Below, one piece after another: positions 1 through 4,865 of a stretch of 27,987 nt of DNA. Under the pieces are notes generated by a model. That model worked only from the letters and a program-made list of their open reading frames with translations, did not search any database and was not told the origin of the DNA. This DNA is from a virus. The translations under genes and the position numbers were made by a program. Where the stretch lies: IMG/VR virus record IMGVR_UViG_3300035698_003246, positions 1 through 27,987 of that record; one strand, given 5' to 3'. Every line of letters begins with the position of its first letter. Position 1 is the first letter of the stretch.

Positions 1-220
1 ACCTCCGTTTTTATTGGTCAGTTGCGGCAGGCTACCATTACTTTTAATATCCATCCCACTCAGACGTTACCAAGTCTTCATTTGTCGTATCCGACACGTT
101 CGGCGTAGTGGCCCCGTCGAATATGTATAAAGGATAAAAATCTCAATGAGAAGCCCAGATAACTCCCAGAAGCCCTGTGCTTGACTAGACGCATGGCAAA
201 TTAGTAGTCTGGGAGGTGGC
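1..220. other. Short non-coding stretch left of the methyltransferase
   Basis: I find no convincing gene here. Reading leftward, the first eight bases give a good SD sequence (ACGGAGGT), so another leftward gene probably starts just outside the window. An inverted repeat of 8 bp lies at 163-170 (CTCCCAGA) and 208-215 (TCTGGGAG), six bases past the methyltransferase stop, and a direct repeat AGAAGCCC lies at 149-156 and 168-175. There is no run of T, so a classical terminator is not supported. A leftward open frame from 142 to a TAA at 44-46 lacks any usual start codon and may be a gene remnant or chance. Base composition is more GC-rich than in the neighbouring genes. Confidence 0.4.
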
Positions 221-1291
221 CTAGAGTTCGTCTAAAACGGTCTGATCTTCTAATTTTCCTAGAATAAAGACTCTTTCTCGTGAATGGGTTAGTCCAAAGT
301 TGAGAGAATTGACTAATTCGAAGGTAGTTGAGTAACCTAACTTACTTAATTCTCTGAGGATGAATAAAAGGCTCTCACCTTTCTCGTGGGATAAAAGTCC
401 CTTAACATTTTCTAAGATAAAAAACTCAGGCCTGGTTTCTTCCAATATTCTAAAAACATGGAAGATTAGTTTTCCTCTAGGATCTTTCATTCCTTCTCGA
501 TTTCCTGCTATTGAGTAGCTTGGGCAAGGGAATCCTCCGAGAAATAGATCAAAAGGTGGTAGAGTAGATGAGTCAATTGCAGTTATGTCTCCAAAATTAG
601 GAATGTTTGGATGATTGTAATCTAAAACTGCACTTGCATGTTTGTCGATTTCACTGTGGCCTATGACTTTAAACCTTGGATCTAGAAGAGCTTCTGTTCC
701 TCCACAACCGGAGAAAGTAGACATGACTCTAATCTCTCCTGGCCCAATGAAACTTTCAATAATGGTCTTGGCCACTGGAGAAGAGATACCATTTCCGCAC
801 ATTTTGTATCTCTGCCTAGCAGTTATTTCATATTTCCCACCGTGGGGATTCTTTCCAAATTTAGTCATATTGTCTGGATATCCTTGAAGCCTTTCACACT
901 CAATAGGAGTTAATCTTCTAATAATTGGGCCAGGAACAATAAGGCCATGAGAAAGTGCGCAGGTCAAAGTTCTGCAAAAGGTAGAAGTTAGTCCTCCATT
1001 CTGAGTAAAATGATTAGTTTGAATAAAAGATCCTACCTTATTACACATCGGAGAGTTGGGAGGCATTTTGATAGTTCCCCTTGCAACTTCTTTTCTCGTG
1101 CTGTTTGGGAGCTCGGCAAGCTGAAGGATTTTATCGCTTTGAGCTTTGTCGAATAAAAATTTAATATCAATTACTTTCTGAGGATTGAAAACAGCAGGAA
1201 GACCGTTGTCAGTGGGGACTTTAAACACAAGACTATTGATAGAAAGGTCATGCGCGGATTTTATTTTAAGATCGTTAACCATCTTACTCAT
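221..1291 (-). CDS. DNA (cytosine-5)-methyltransferase, circularly permuted
   Basis: This 356-residue enzyme should transfer a methyl group from S-adenosylmethionine to carbon 5 of cytosine in a specific DNA sequence. The usual motifs are present but in a rotated order. Motif IX (RRLTPIECERLQGYPD) is at residues 125-140 and motif X (GNGISSPVAKTIIESF) at 167-181. They come before motif I (FSGCGG, 193-198), motif IV with the catalytic cysteine (GGFPCP, C256), motif VI (ENV, 294-296) and motif VIII (HSRERVF with R338 and R340). The chain ends shortly after motif VIII. The target-recognition region must therefore be the N-terminal 120 residues. M.BssHII is a known permuted relative. The start has a GGGAGAAA SD. 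No restriction enzyme gene is adjacent, so it is probably a solitary protective methyltransferase. Its target site cannot be read from the sequence. Confidence 0.95.
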   Translation of the reverse strand: MSKMVNDLKIKSAHDLSINSLVFKVPTDNGLPAVFNPQKVIDIKFLFDKAQSDKILQLAELPNSTRKEVARGTIKMPPNSPMCNKVGSFIQTNHFTQNGGLTSTFCRTLTCALSHGLIVPGPIIRRLTPIECERLQGYPDNMTKFGKNPHGGKYEITARQRYKMCGNGISSPVAKTIIESFIGPGEIRVMSTFSGCGGTEALLDPRFKVIGHSEIDKHASAVLDYNHPNIPNFGDITAIDSSTLPPFDLFLGGFPCPSYSIAGNREGMKDPRGKLIFHVFRILEETRPEFFILENVKGLLSHEKGESLLFILRELSKLGYSTTFELVNSLNFGLTHSRERVFILGKLEDQTVLDEL

Positions 1292-1309
1292 CTATATTTC
1301 TCCCTTTTT

Positions 1310-1519
1310 TTATGTTTTATTTAATCGAGATCGAGATCTAGAACCAGCCCCAGACCCAGACCTAGACCAAGAACCAGAACCAGCCCCAGACCTAGACCAA
1401 GCCCCAGCCCCAGACCTAGACCAAGAACCAGAAACAGAAACAGAACCAGACCCAGACCAAGAACCAGAAACAGAACCAGAACCAGACCCAGCTTTTCCAT
1501 ACCCTTTACCTCTAATCAT
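1310..1519 (-). CDS. Glycine/serine dipeptide-repeat small protein
   Basis: This is a 69-residue reading frame starting MIRGKGYGKAGSGSGS. After the first ten residues, almost every second codon is TCT (Ser) and alternates with GGT, GGG, TGG, GTT or AGG. The result is a low-complexity G/S-rich chain with scattered W and R, ending SRSRSRLNKT. The ATG overlaps the stop of the upstream gene by eight bases, so translational coupling is possible; its own SD is poor. The repeat is hexameric in DNA, so several frames stay open. The leftward frame is preferred because it fits the operon spacing and direction. I recall Gly-rich repeat microproteins near pentapeptide genes in other phages, but the function is unknown. 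Confidence 0.5.
   Translation of the reverse strand: MIRGKGYGKAGSGSGSVSGSWSGSGSVSVSGSWSRSGAGAWSRSGAGSGSWSRSGSGAGSRSRSRLNKT
1321..1497 (-). repeat. Imperfect hexanucleotide tandem repeat
   Basis: The stretch is built of imperfect six-base units: CCAGAC, CCAGAA, CCTAGA and CCAAGA-like on the plus strand, GGTTCT, GGGTCT, TGGTCT on the coding strand. Higher-order blocks recur, for example the unit reading TCTTGGTCTAGGTCTGGG. The array codes for alternating serine and variable residues in the small G/S protein. Such arrays are prone to slippage, so length may vary between relatives. Confidence 0.85.
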
Positions 1520-1790
1520 TTTTATTGCTCATTACACCAAAAGATTCTATAGCTCCCGTTTGGATAAAAAACTCTTCGCAACCGAGAGATTGTGCGTCTT
1601 TAAATCCACTATCTGAAAATTTACCTGTTTCATAAACTATCTTTGGATTCTTAATCAATATATTTTGCTCATTAACTCCTATCAACTCTCCATGATAAAT
1701 ATAGTTAAGACAAAAGATTGTCAATTGCTCGCCCATTAAGCTTTCAAAGGCTGATTCGTTTGTTTCTACTACTGTTACTAATTTTTTCAT
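1512..1790 (-). CDS. Small conserved phage protein, function unknown
   Basis: This 92-residue protein starts MKKLVTVVET and ends VMSNKND. Its central part (LTIFCLNYIYHGELIGVN, then KNPKIVYETGKFSD, then QTGAIESFGVM) looks like a small beta-rich fold. From memory it resembles a family of uncharacterised phage proteins that share the IESFGV ending. There is no signal peptide, membrane segment or metal site. The start is preceded by GGAGAAACA and directly by one of the repeated hairpin leaders. Its stop overlaps the next start, so it is co-translated with the G/S-repeat gene. No function can be assigned. Confidence 0.8.
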   Translation of the reverse strand: MKKLVTVVETNESAFESLMGEQLTIFCLNYIYHGELIGVNEQNILIKNPKIVYETGKFSDSGFKDAQSLGCEEFFIQTGAIESFGVMSNKND

Positions 1791-1801
1791 TGTTTCTCCA
1801 G

Positions 1802-1818
1802 TGCCTTACTAGGCTTTA
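1802..1818 (-). promoter_or_regulatory. Repeated hairpin leader element, copy 1
   Basis: Read leftward, the sequence is TAAAGCCTAGTAAGGCA, followed at once by CTGGAGAAACA and the start codon at 1790. GCCT and AGGC can pair around an AGTA loop, placing a small hairpin just before the SD. The element also supplies the TAA stop of the pentapeptide gene upstream. The same core occurs at three other sites in the block. Confidence 0.8.
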
Positions 1819-2268
1819 ATTAATCTTTGCATCAAACTCTAATATAGCTATCTGTCTAGCATCAAACTTAGCTTCACGAAGATCAGCTTCACGAAGATCA
1901 GCTTCACGAAGATCAGCTTCACGAAGATCAGCTCCACGAAGATTAGCTCCACGAAGATCAGCTCCACGAAGATCAGCTTCATAAAGATCAGCTTCATAAA
2001 GATCAGCTTCACGAAGATCAGCTTCACGAAGATCAGCTTCACGAAGATTAGCTTCACGAAGATCAGCTCCACGAAGATTAGCTCCACGAAGATCAGCTTC
2101 ACGAAGATCAGCTTCATAAAGATCAGCTTCACGAAGATTAGCTTCACGAAGATCAGCTTCACGAAGATTAGCTCCACGAAGATCAGCTTCACGAAGATTA
2201 GCTCCACGAAGTACGTCACCATCAACTTCTTTTAATACGTAACGTGTAAATATGTGTTTAATTTTCAT
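1816..2268 (-). CDS. Pentapeptide-repeat protein
   Basis: The protein has 150 residues. After about 18 leading residues (MKIKHIFTRYVLKEVDGD) it consists of more than twenty near-perfect pentapeptides of the form A(D/N)L(R/Y)(E/G), ending DARQIAILEFDAKIN. Such repeats fold as a right-handed four-sided beta helix. Some family members (Qnr, MfpA) mimic DNA and bind gyrase, so interference with or protection of a DNA-acting host enzyme is a reasonable guess but is not shown. The repeats are almost identical at DNA level, which indicates recent expansion. The start has a GGAGAAAGAA SD and the hairpin leader directly upstream. Confidence 0.9.
   Translation of the reverse strand: MKIKHIFTRYVLKEVDGDVLRGANLREADLRGANLREADLREANLREADLYEADLREADLRGANLRGADLREANLREADLREADLREADLYEADLYEADLRGADLRGANLRGADLREADLREADLREADLREAKFDARQIAILEFDAKIN
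1869..2211 (-). repeat. 15-bp tandem repeat coding pentapeptides
   Basis: About 23 copies of a 15-base unit of the type CACGAAGATCAGCTT (plus strand) run head to tail without spacers, each coding one pentapeptide. Variant positions are few (CAC or CAT, GATC or GATT, TTC or TCC) and recur in blocks, which suggests expansion by unequal recombination. Confidence 0.95.
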
Positions 2269-2280
2269 TTCTTTCTCCAG

Positions 2281-2297
2281 TGCCTTACTAGGCTTTA
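2281..2297 (-). promoter_or_regulatory. Repeated hairpin leader element, copy 2
   Basis: The same 17 bases as copy 1, TAAAGCCTAGTAAGGCA leftward, are followed by CTGGAGAAAGAA and the pentapeptide gene start at 2268. The stop codon of the gene upstream lies six bases before this copy rather than inside it. Confidence 0.8.
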
Positions 2298-2302
2298 ATA
2301 TT

Positions 2303-2551
2303 TTATTTAATCTCTAAGACCGTTGCTATTATGTACGGCAAACCAGCCCACTTGTTTAATAGCTGCATATTGCCGACGCAATCAATTTCTATTTCAGCAA
2401 ATCTTTGTTTTCTAGGTTGAACTATATCTAAATAGCATTTCTTTTCATCAATATCATGAGCGTAGCTAACTGGTATATTACGTGCATCGGGAACCCCCCA
2501 CTCTTCTAAAAAATCTTCAACACAGTTATATTTTTCATAAAAACTACTCAT
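2303..2551 (-). CDS. Small protein of unknown function
   Basis: This 82-residue acidic protein starts MSSFYEKYNCVEDFLEEWGV and ends YIIATVLEIK. It has a short helical N-terminal part and a likely beta-rich C-terminal part, with no recognisable motif, membrane segment or zinc site. The start is well supported: ATGGAGAATGG immediately precedes the ATG, and a hairpin leader lies just upstream of that. It sits in a run of small genes that all read leftward with short gaps, typical of phage early host-takeover genes. No function can be assigned. Confidence 0.75.
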   Translation of the reverse strand: MSSFYEKYNCVEDFLEEWGVPDARNIPVSYAHDIDEKKCYLDIVQPRKQRFAEIEIDCVGNMQLLNKWAGLPYIIATVLEIK

Positions 2552-2562
2552 CCATTCTCCAT

Positions 2563-2579
2563 TGCCTTACTAGGCTTTA
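2563..2579 (-). promoter_or_regulatory. Repeated hairpin leader element, copy 3
   Basis: TAAAGCCTAGTAAGGCA leftward is followed by ATGGAGAATGG and the start at 2551. The element also codes the final Lys-Ala and TAG stop of an 18-residue reading frame upstream, in a different frame from that used in copy 1. Confidence 0.8.
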
Positions 2580-2626
2580 TTTTCTATATACTCAGCAATA
2601 ATCTTATTAGCCTCTTCGTTAGTCAT
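2570..2626 (-). CDS. 18-residue microprotein
   Basis: A short leftward frame, MTNEEANKIIAEYIENKA, has a good SD (GTGAGGG, about five bases before the ATG). Its start overlaps the stop of the upstream gene as ATGA, the coupling pattern seen elsewhere in this block. It looks like a single amphipathic helix. Its last codons and stop lie within leader element copy 3, and the neighbouring gene at 3061-3354 also ends NKA for the same reason. Whether it makes a functional peptide or only couples translation is unknown. Confidence 0.5.
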   Translation of the reverse strand: MTNEEANKIIAEYIENKA

Positions 2627-2802
2627 AATTCCCTCACACTTTCTCTCAACACCATCTCCAATCTTTCAATCTTCTCACGTTGTAATTGATACAACTCTTT
2701 CATATTAATAATTATATTTTCCAGTTTTATTTCTTTAGCTGTTTTAGCCTCAGTTATATTTGAATATTCGAGATACATTTTATCTAAGTTTTCCATGCTC
2801 AT
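2623..2802 (-). CDS. Small coiled-coil protein, function unknown
   Basis: The start at 2802 (MSMENLDKMYLEY) is preferred to the GTG at 2817 because GGAG lies six bases before it. The 59-residue product is almost entirely helical, with a heptad-like stretch toward the C-terminus (LYQLQREKIERLEMVL). It has no cysteines and no membrane segment. The stop TGA overlaps the ATG of the 18-residue frame downstream. Upstream is a small hairpin, ACCG-TTATG-CGGT, in the same position relative to the SD as the repeated leader elements. Function unknown; a small oligomeric regulator or adaptor is possible. Confidence 0.65.
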   Translation of the reverse strand: MSMENLDKMYLEYSNITEAKTAKEIKLENIIINMKELYQLQREKIERLEMVLRESVREL

Positions 2803-2815
2803 TTCATTCTCCATC

Positions 2816-2828
2816 ACCGCATAACGGT
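2816..2828 (-). promoter_or_regulatory. Hairpin of similar layout but different sequence before an SD
   Basis: Leftward the sequence is ACCGTTATGCGGT, a 4-bp stem with a 5-base loop, then GAT and the SD GGAGAA of the gene starting at 2802. Position and design match the repeated leader elements although the bases differ. A 4-bp stem alone could be chance. Confidence 0.4.
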
Positions 2829-2835
2829 TAGTTAA

Positions 2836-3042
2836 TCACCAGACGTAAGTCGCGTCACCTTTTATGTCTAGATGCACTTCTAAATTTCCATATATTTCAA
2901 TGTCCATATGATTTAAATCTTCTTTTTTTATTAAAGTGTCGTATCTTACAGGTGCGCCGTTTTCAATTAGAGAGTCTATAAAATCTGAATAGTTCATTCT
3001 TTGAAAATCGACTTCCAAAAAGTGCAACATTCCTTTACTCAT
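2836..3042 (-). CDS. Small protein of unknown function
   Basis: This 68-residue acidic protein starts MSKGMLHFLEVDFQRMNYSD and ends LDIKGDATYVW. The sequence suggests a compact alpha/beta fold, with strands near DIEIYGNLEVHLDI. There is no recognisable catalytic or metal motif. The start is set by AAAGGAGAAAGA directly before the ATG, with hairpin leader copy 4 immediately upstream. The gene downstream begins after a short gap that holds a second, different hairpin. Function unknown. Confidence 0.75.
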   Translation of the reverse strand: MSKGMLHFLEVDFQRMNYSDFIDSLIENGAPVRYDTLIKKEDLNHMDIEIYGNLEVHLDIKGDATYVW

Positions 3043-3053
3043 TCTTTCTCCTT

Positions 3054-3070
3054 TGCCTTACTAGGCTTTA
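3054..3070 (-). promoter_or_regulatory. Repeated hairpin leader element, copy 4
   Basis: TAAAGCCTAGTAAGGCA leftward is followed by AAAGGAGAAAGA and the start at 3042. The element overlaps the end of the upstream gene and supplies its final Lys-Ala and TAG stop, as in copy 3. Confidence 0.8.
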
Positions 3071-3354
3071 TTATCCATATACTTATGTTTGTATTGTCTA
3101 GCTCTCTTGCCGACAACATCTACGCCTATGTTTGCAGCTATATCTACACAACTAAAATCATCACACAAGCCATACTGTTCGAACAAATCACCCATTTCAG
3201 CATAGAACTCAATAACCTTCTCTGCTTCTGCTAGTCTTTTCTGTAACTCTTCAAAAAGTCTTGCTTTTTTAACTGTGTTGGTATTTCTGTGGCCAGCTAC
3301 GCACTCACGAACATCCCCAGTTTCTCCACAAATTCTACATTCTATTCCCGACAT
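3061..3354 (-). CDS. Small protein with N-terminal zinc-binding-like motif
   Basis: The 97-residue protein starts MSGIECRICGETGDVRECVAGH: Cys6, Cys9, Cys18 and His22 could bind one zinc ion. A helical middle follows (ARLFEELQKRLAEAEKVIEFY), then a region with two more cysteines (LCDDFSCVD), and a basic tail (KRARQYKHKY). The layout suggests a DNA- or protein-binding adaptor, but no family is recognised. The SD is TAGGTAGG four bases before the ATG. It lies just after the cysteine-rich frame that ends at 3364. The last residues, NKA, are coded by a repeated leader element. Confidence 0.75.
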   Translation of the reverse strand: MSGIECRICGETGDVRECVAGHRNTNTVKKARLFEELQKRLAEAEKVIEFYAEMGDLFEQYGLCDDFSCVDIAANIGVDVVGKRARQYKHKYMDNKA

Positions 3355-3363
3355 AAAACCTAC

Positions 3364-3743
3364 CTATTCTTCTACAATAACATCATCGCAGTTTTTAACA
3401 TTCTTATATCTGTTGCAATTGTTCTTTCCTACAGATTCGAAGTTCTCACATTCTACATTAGCACAGGGAACTACTTTGAATATACTGTCGTGATTCTTAT
3501 TATACTTCTTAAGATCTTTTCTTAAATTAGCTACTTCTTTAAATAATTGTGCGATATGTCACCTCCGGTTAAATCTACCACTGCCAGGGCAGTACGGACT
3601 ATAGATCGCATTGCCTCCACATCCTTAACATACTCTCTAGAATTTCCAATATCAAACTCCAGTACATTTACAATGTCCAAAGCTTTCTTCATTACTTGAA
3701 AATCCTGATAGAGTTTCTCGCATTTCTCAACATAACTGCTCAT
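3364..3743 (-). CDS. Putative -1 frameshift fusion protein with cysteine-rich C-terminus
   Basis: The 70-codon gene at 3531-3743 overlaps a second frame that runs 57 codons further to a TAG at 3364-3366. The second part is clearly protein-like: a charged helix (EVANLRKDLKKYNKN), then a knuckle with four cysteines (PCANVECENFE, then NNCNRYKNVKNC). This frame opens after a TGA and has no ATG, GTG or TTG start. At its junction with the upstream frame lies T TTA AAG, a standard -1 slippery heptamer, six bases before the upstream stop. Slippage would give a 126-residue fusion. The alternative is initiation at ATC (3551-3549) six bases after a perfect GGAGGTGA SD, which would make a free Cys-rich protein. 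I favour frameshifting but cannot exclude rare-codon initiation. Confidence 0.55.
3531..3743 (-). CDS. Small helical protein, frameshift parent frame
   Basis: This 70-residue protein starts MSSYVEKCEKLYQDFQVMKK and ends DISHNYLKK. It is mostly helical and has no recognised family. Its ATG overlaps the stop of the upstream coiled-coil gene as ATGA. Near its 3' end the message contains GGAGGTGAC, a perfect internal SD, and TTTAAAG, a slippery heptamer. Normal termination gives this short form and a -1 slip gives the longer Cys-rich form. In known cases internal SD-like sequences upstream of a slippery site promote -1 shifts, although the 18-base spacing here is longer than the usual 10 to 14. 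Confidence 0.75.
   Translation of the reverse strand: MSSYVEKCEKLYQDFQVMKKALDIVNVLEFDIGNSREYVKDVEAMRSIVRTALAVVDLTGGDISHNYLKK
3537..3543 (-). other. Candidate -1 frameshift site TTTAAAG
   Basis: In the parent frame the codons read TAT TTA AAG AAG TAG, so the heptamer T TTA AAG is correctly phased. Downstream, TTAAGA and TCTTAA can pair around a five-base loop, beginning about 11 bases after the heptamer. The stem is all A/T except one G-C pair per side and so is weak. The perfect GGAGG lies 18 bases upstream. Confidence 0.5.
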
Positions 3744-4093
3744 AGGCTATATCCTTTAAGGTACTTGTAATTGTTTTTTAGAGTTTTTATTTTTGTAGTC
3801 AAAGCTGCTATAGCAGCGGACTTTTTTCTACATCTAAATCCAGGGTAGATCTTCTTCAGGCTTTCTAATTCATTAACTATGGCATATCTTTTAACTACCA
3901 ACTCTTCTATGTCCCTGTCTAAAGCAGTACTTATAGACATCCTGACTTTAGAAGGCAGTCTCAAAGACTTTCTAAGAAGATCATTCTCTTTCTGTAATTC
4001 AGAAACCTTTGCCTCAAGAATAGAAACTTTCTCTTCCGACTTTAAATGTTTCATTGCGGTGTAAATTGCCGCTTCGTTAGTAGTCTCACTCAT
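3740..4093 (-). CDS. Coiled-coil protein, function unknown
   Basis: The 117-residue protein has a clear heptad region near residues 15-45 (EEKVSILEAKVSELQKENDL). A second helical region (ELVVKRYAIVNELESLKKIY) and a lysine-rich C-terminal helix (KIKTLKNNYKYLKGYSL) follow. It is basic toward the end, so nucleic-acid contact is possible, but no family is recognised. The SD is AGGGATATTTAGAA, inside the end of the upstream gene. The stop overlaps the next ATG by four bases, indicating translational coupling. Confidence 0.75.
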   Translation of the reverse strand: MSETTNEAAIYTAMKHLKSEEKVSILEAKVSELQKENDLLRKSLRLPSKVRMSISTALDRDIEELVVKRYAIVNELESLKKIYPGFRCRKKSAAIAALTTKIKTLKNNYKYLKGYSL

Positions 4094-4095
4094 TT

Positions 4096-4761
4096 CTAAA
4101 TATCCCTATTAAATATATGTTCTGGGCCAAAGTACTCTAAGAAGTTTTCTTCTCTATTAATAAACCTAATCCAAAACTTGCTGTCTAAGTCTTTCAACTG
4201 TAACCACAATATGTTTTTAGCGCTAGTATTGTCTTGGGACACTGTACTTATTACATATAGATAAAACATGAAAGTCTCAAATATACTTGTGTCCTGGCCA
4301 GAGACAGATTTAACATAATATCTGTCGTGCCAGAAAAGTCTGAAAACTATTGGGTAAGCAGGAAGTATTTTATTCTGCCAAACATGGTTTCTATGCTTCC
4401 CCTTCAAACTCCAAACTTCTTTAAGCTGATGTATTAAAGGATATTTAGTTTGGCTATATCCGTAAAATCTCCAGTCGAAGTGATCTAGCCATTTCCAATG
4501 TAGAAATCCTAAACTCACCATTCCTATAATTTCATCTCTGGACATAGGAGGCTCTTGCATACCTGGTAGTCTATTAAGTTGCTCATAGTTAGAAGGAATT
4601 TCCAAACATCCCTTGTAAGTTTCAAATAATAACTGCCTATTTGTCGGAAGTCCTAGTTGATTAGCGTAAGATGAGTAGATCCATCCATTGTTCGAGCTAG
4701 GCTCATTATTCGTAGACGGCTTGTCGTGATACATGCCGTATTTGCAAACGTAGTTATTCAT
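4096..4761 (-). CDS. Conserved phage protein of unknown function (221 aa)
   Basis: This aromatic-rich protein starts MNNYVCKYGMYHDKPSTNN. A central stretch, EPPMSRDEIIGMVSLG, resembles a phrase I associate with uncharacterised phage proteins of similar size (MSxDE followed by a Gly-rich helix). Tryptophans and tyrosines are abundant (LHWKWLDHFDWRFYGY; LKDLDSKFWIRF). There is no signal peptide, and the hydrophobic stretch FETFMFYLYVISTV is probably a buried helix rather than a membrane anchor. The start overlaps the stop of the small membrane-protein gene as ATGA, with AAAGGAAA as SD. It could be structural or a host-takeover protein; the sequence does not decide. Confidence 0.75.
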   Translation of the reverse strand: MNNYVCKYGMYHDKPSTNNEPSSNNGWIYSSYANQLGLPTNRQLLFETYKGCLEIPSNYEQLNRLPGMQEPPMSRDEIIGMVSLGFLHWKWLDHFDWRFYGYSQTKYPLIHQLKEVWSLKGKHRNHVWQNKILPAYPIVFRLFWHDRYYVKSVSGQDTSIFETFMFYLYVISTVSQDNTSAKNILWLQLKDLDSKFWIRFINREENFLEYFGPEHIFNRDI

Positions 4762-4856
4762 TGTTTTCCTTTAAAAAAGTTTAGTATAAGTACTGCTGCC
4801 GTAAAAAATCCGAAAAATCCTACATAGAAGAGTATCTCTTCGACTATCTGTTTCAT
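4758..4856 (-). CDS. 32-residue single-pass membrane microprotein
   Basis: A short leftward frame starts MKQIVEEILFYVGFFGF and ends ILNFFKGKQ. It has one strongly hydrophobic segment (residues 8-26) and a positive C-terminal tail. An AGGGAT SD lies four bases before the ATG, and the stop overlaps the next ATG (ATGA). The pattern TAAVL followed by N, then KG, matches the C-terminal membrane helix of the 65-residue protein at 5158-5355, including a shared DNA stretch around AAGTACTGCTGC. The two may be duplicates of one small membrane protein. A role in lysis or membrane modification is possible but unproven. Confidence 0.65.
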   Translation of the reverse strand: MKQIVEEILFYVGFFGFFTAAVLILNFFKGKQ

Positions 4857-4865
4857 CTCTATCCC

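Noticed and set aside
44-142. Short leftward gene ending VTSEWDGY
   Set aside because: It has no ATG, GTG or TTG start between the preceding stop and its end, so it is listed only as a possible remnant.
1185-1616. Rightward open frame rich in Pro, Asp and Glu
   Set aside because: It is the opposite-strand reading of the hexamer repeat and runs into two leftward genes on both sides. It has no SD and lies against the operon direction.
1869-2211. CRISPR-like look of many short identical units
   Set aside because: Units are 15 bases, directly adjacent with no spacers, and code in frame for pentapeptides.
1848-2225. Leftward frame with repeated FVKLI units
   Set aside because: It is a shadow of the pentapeptide array in another frame. 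The array keeps all frames open, and the A(D/N)L(R/Y)(E/G) frame has the SD and is a known fold.
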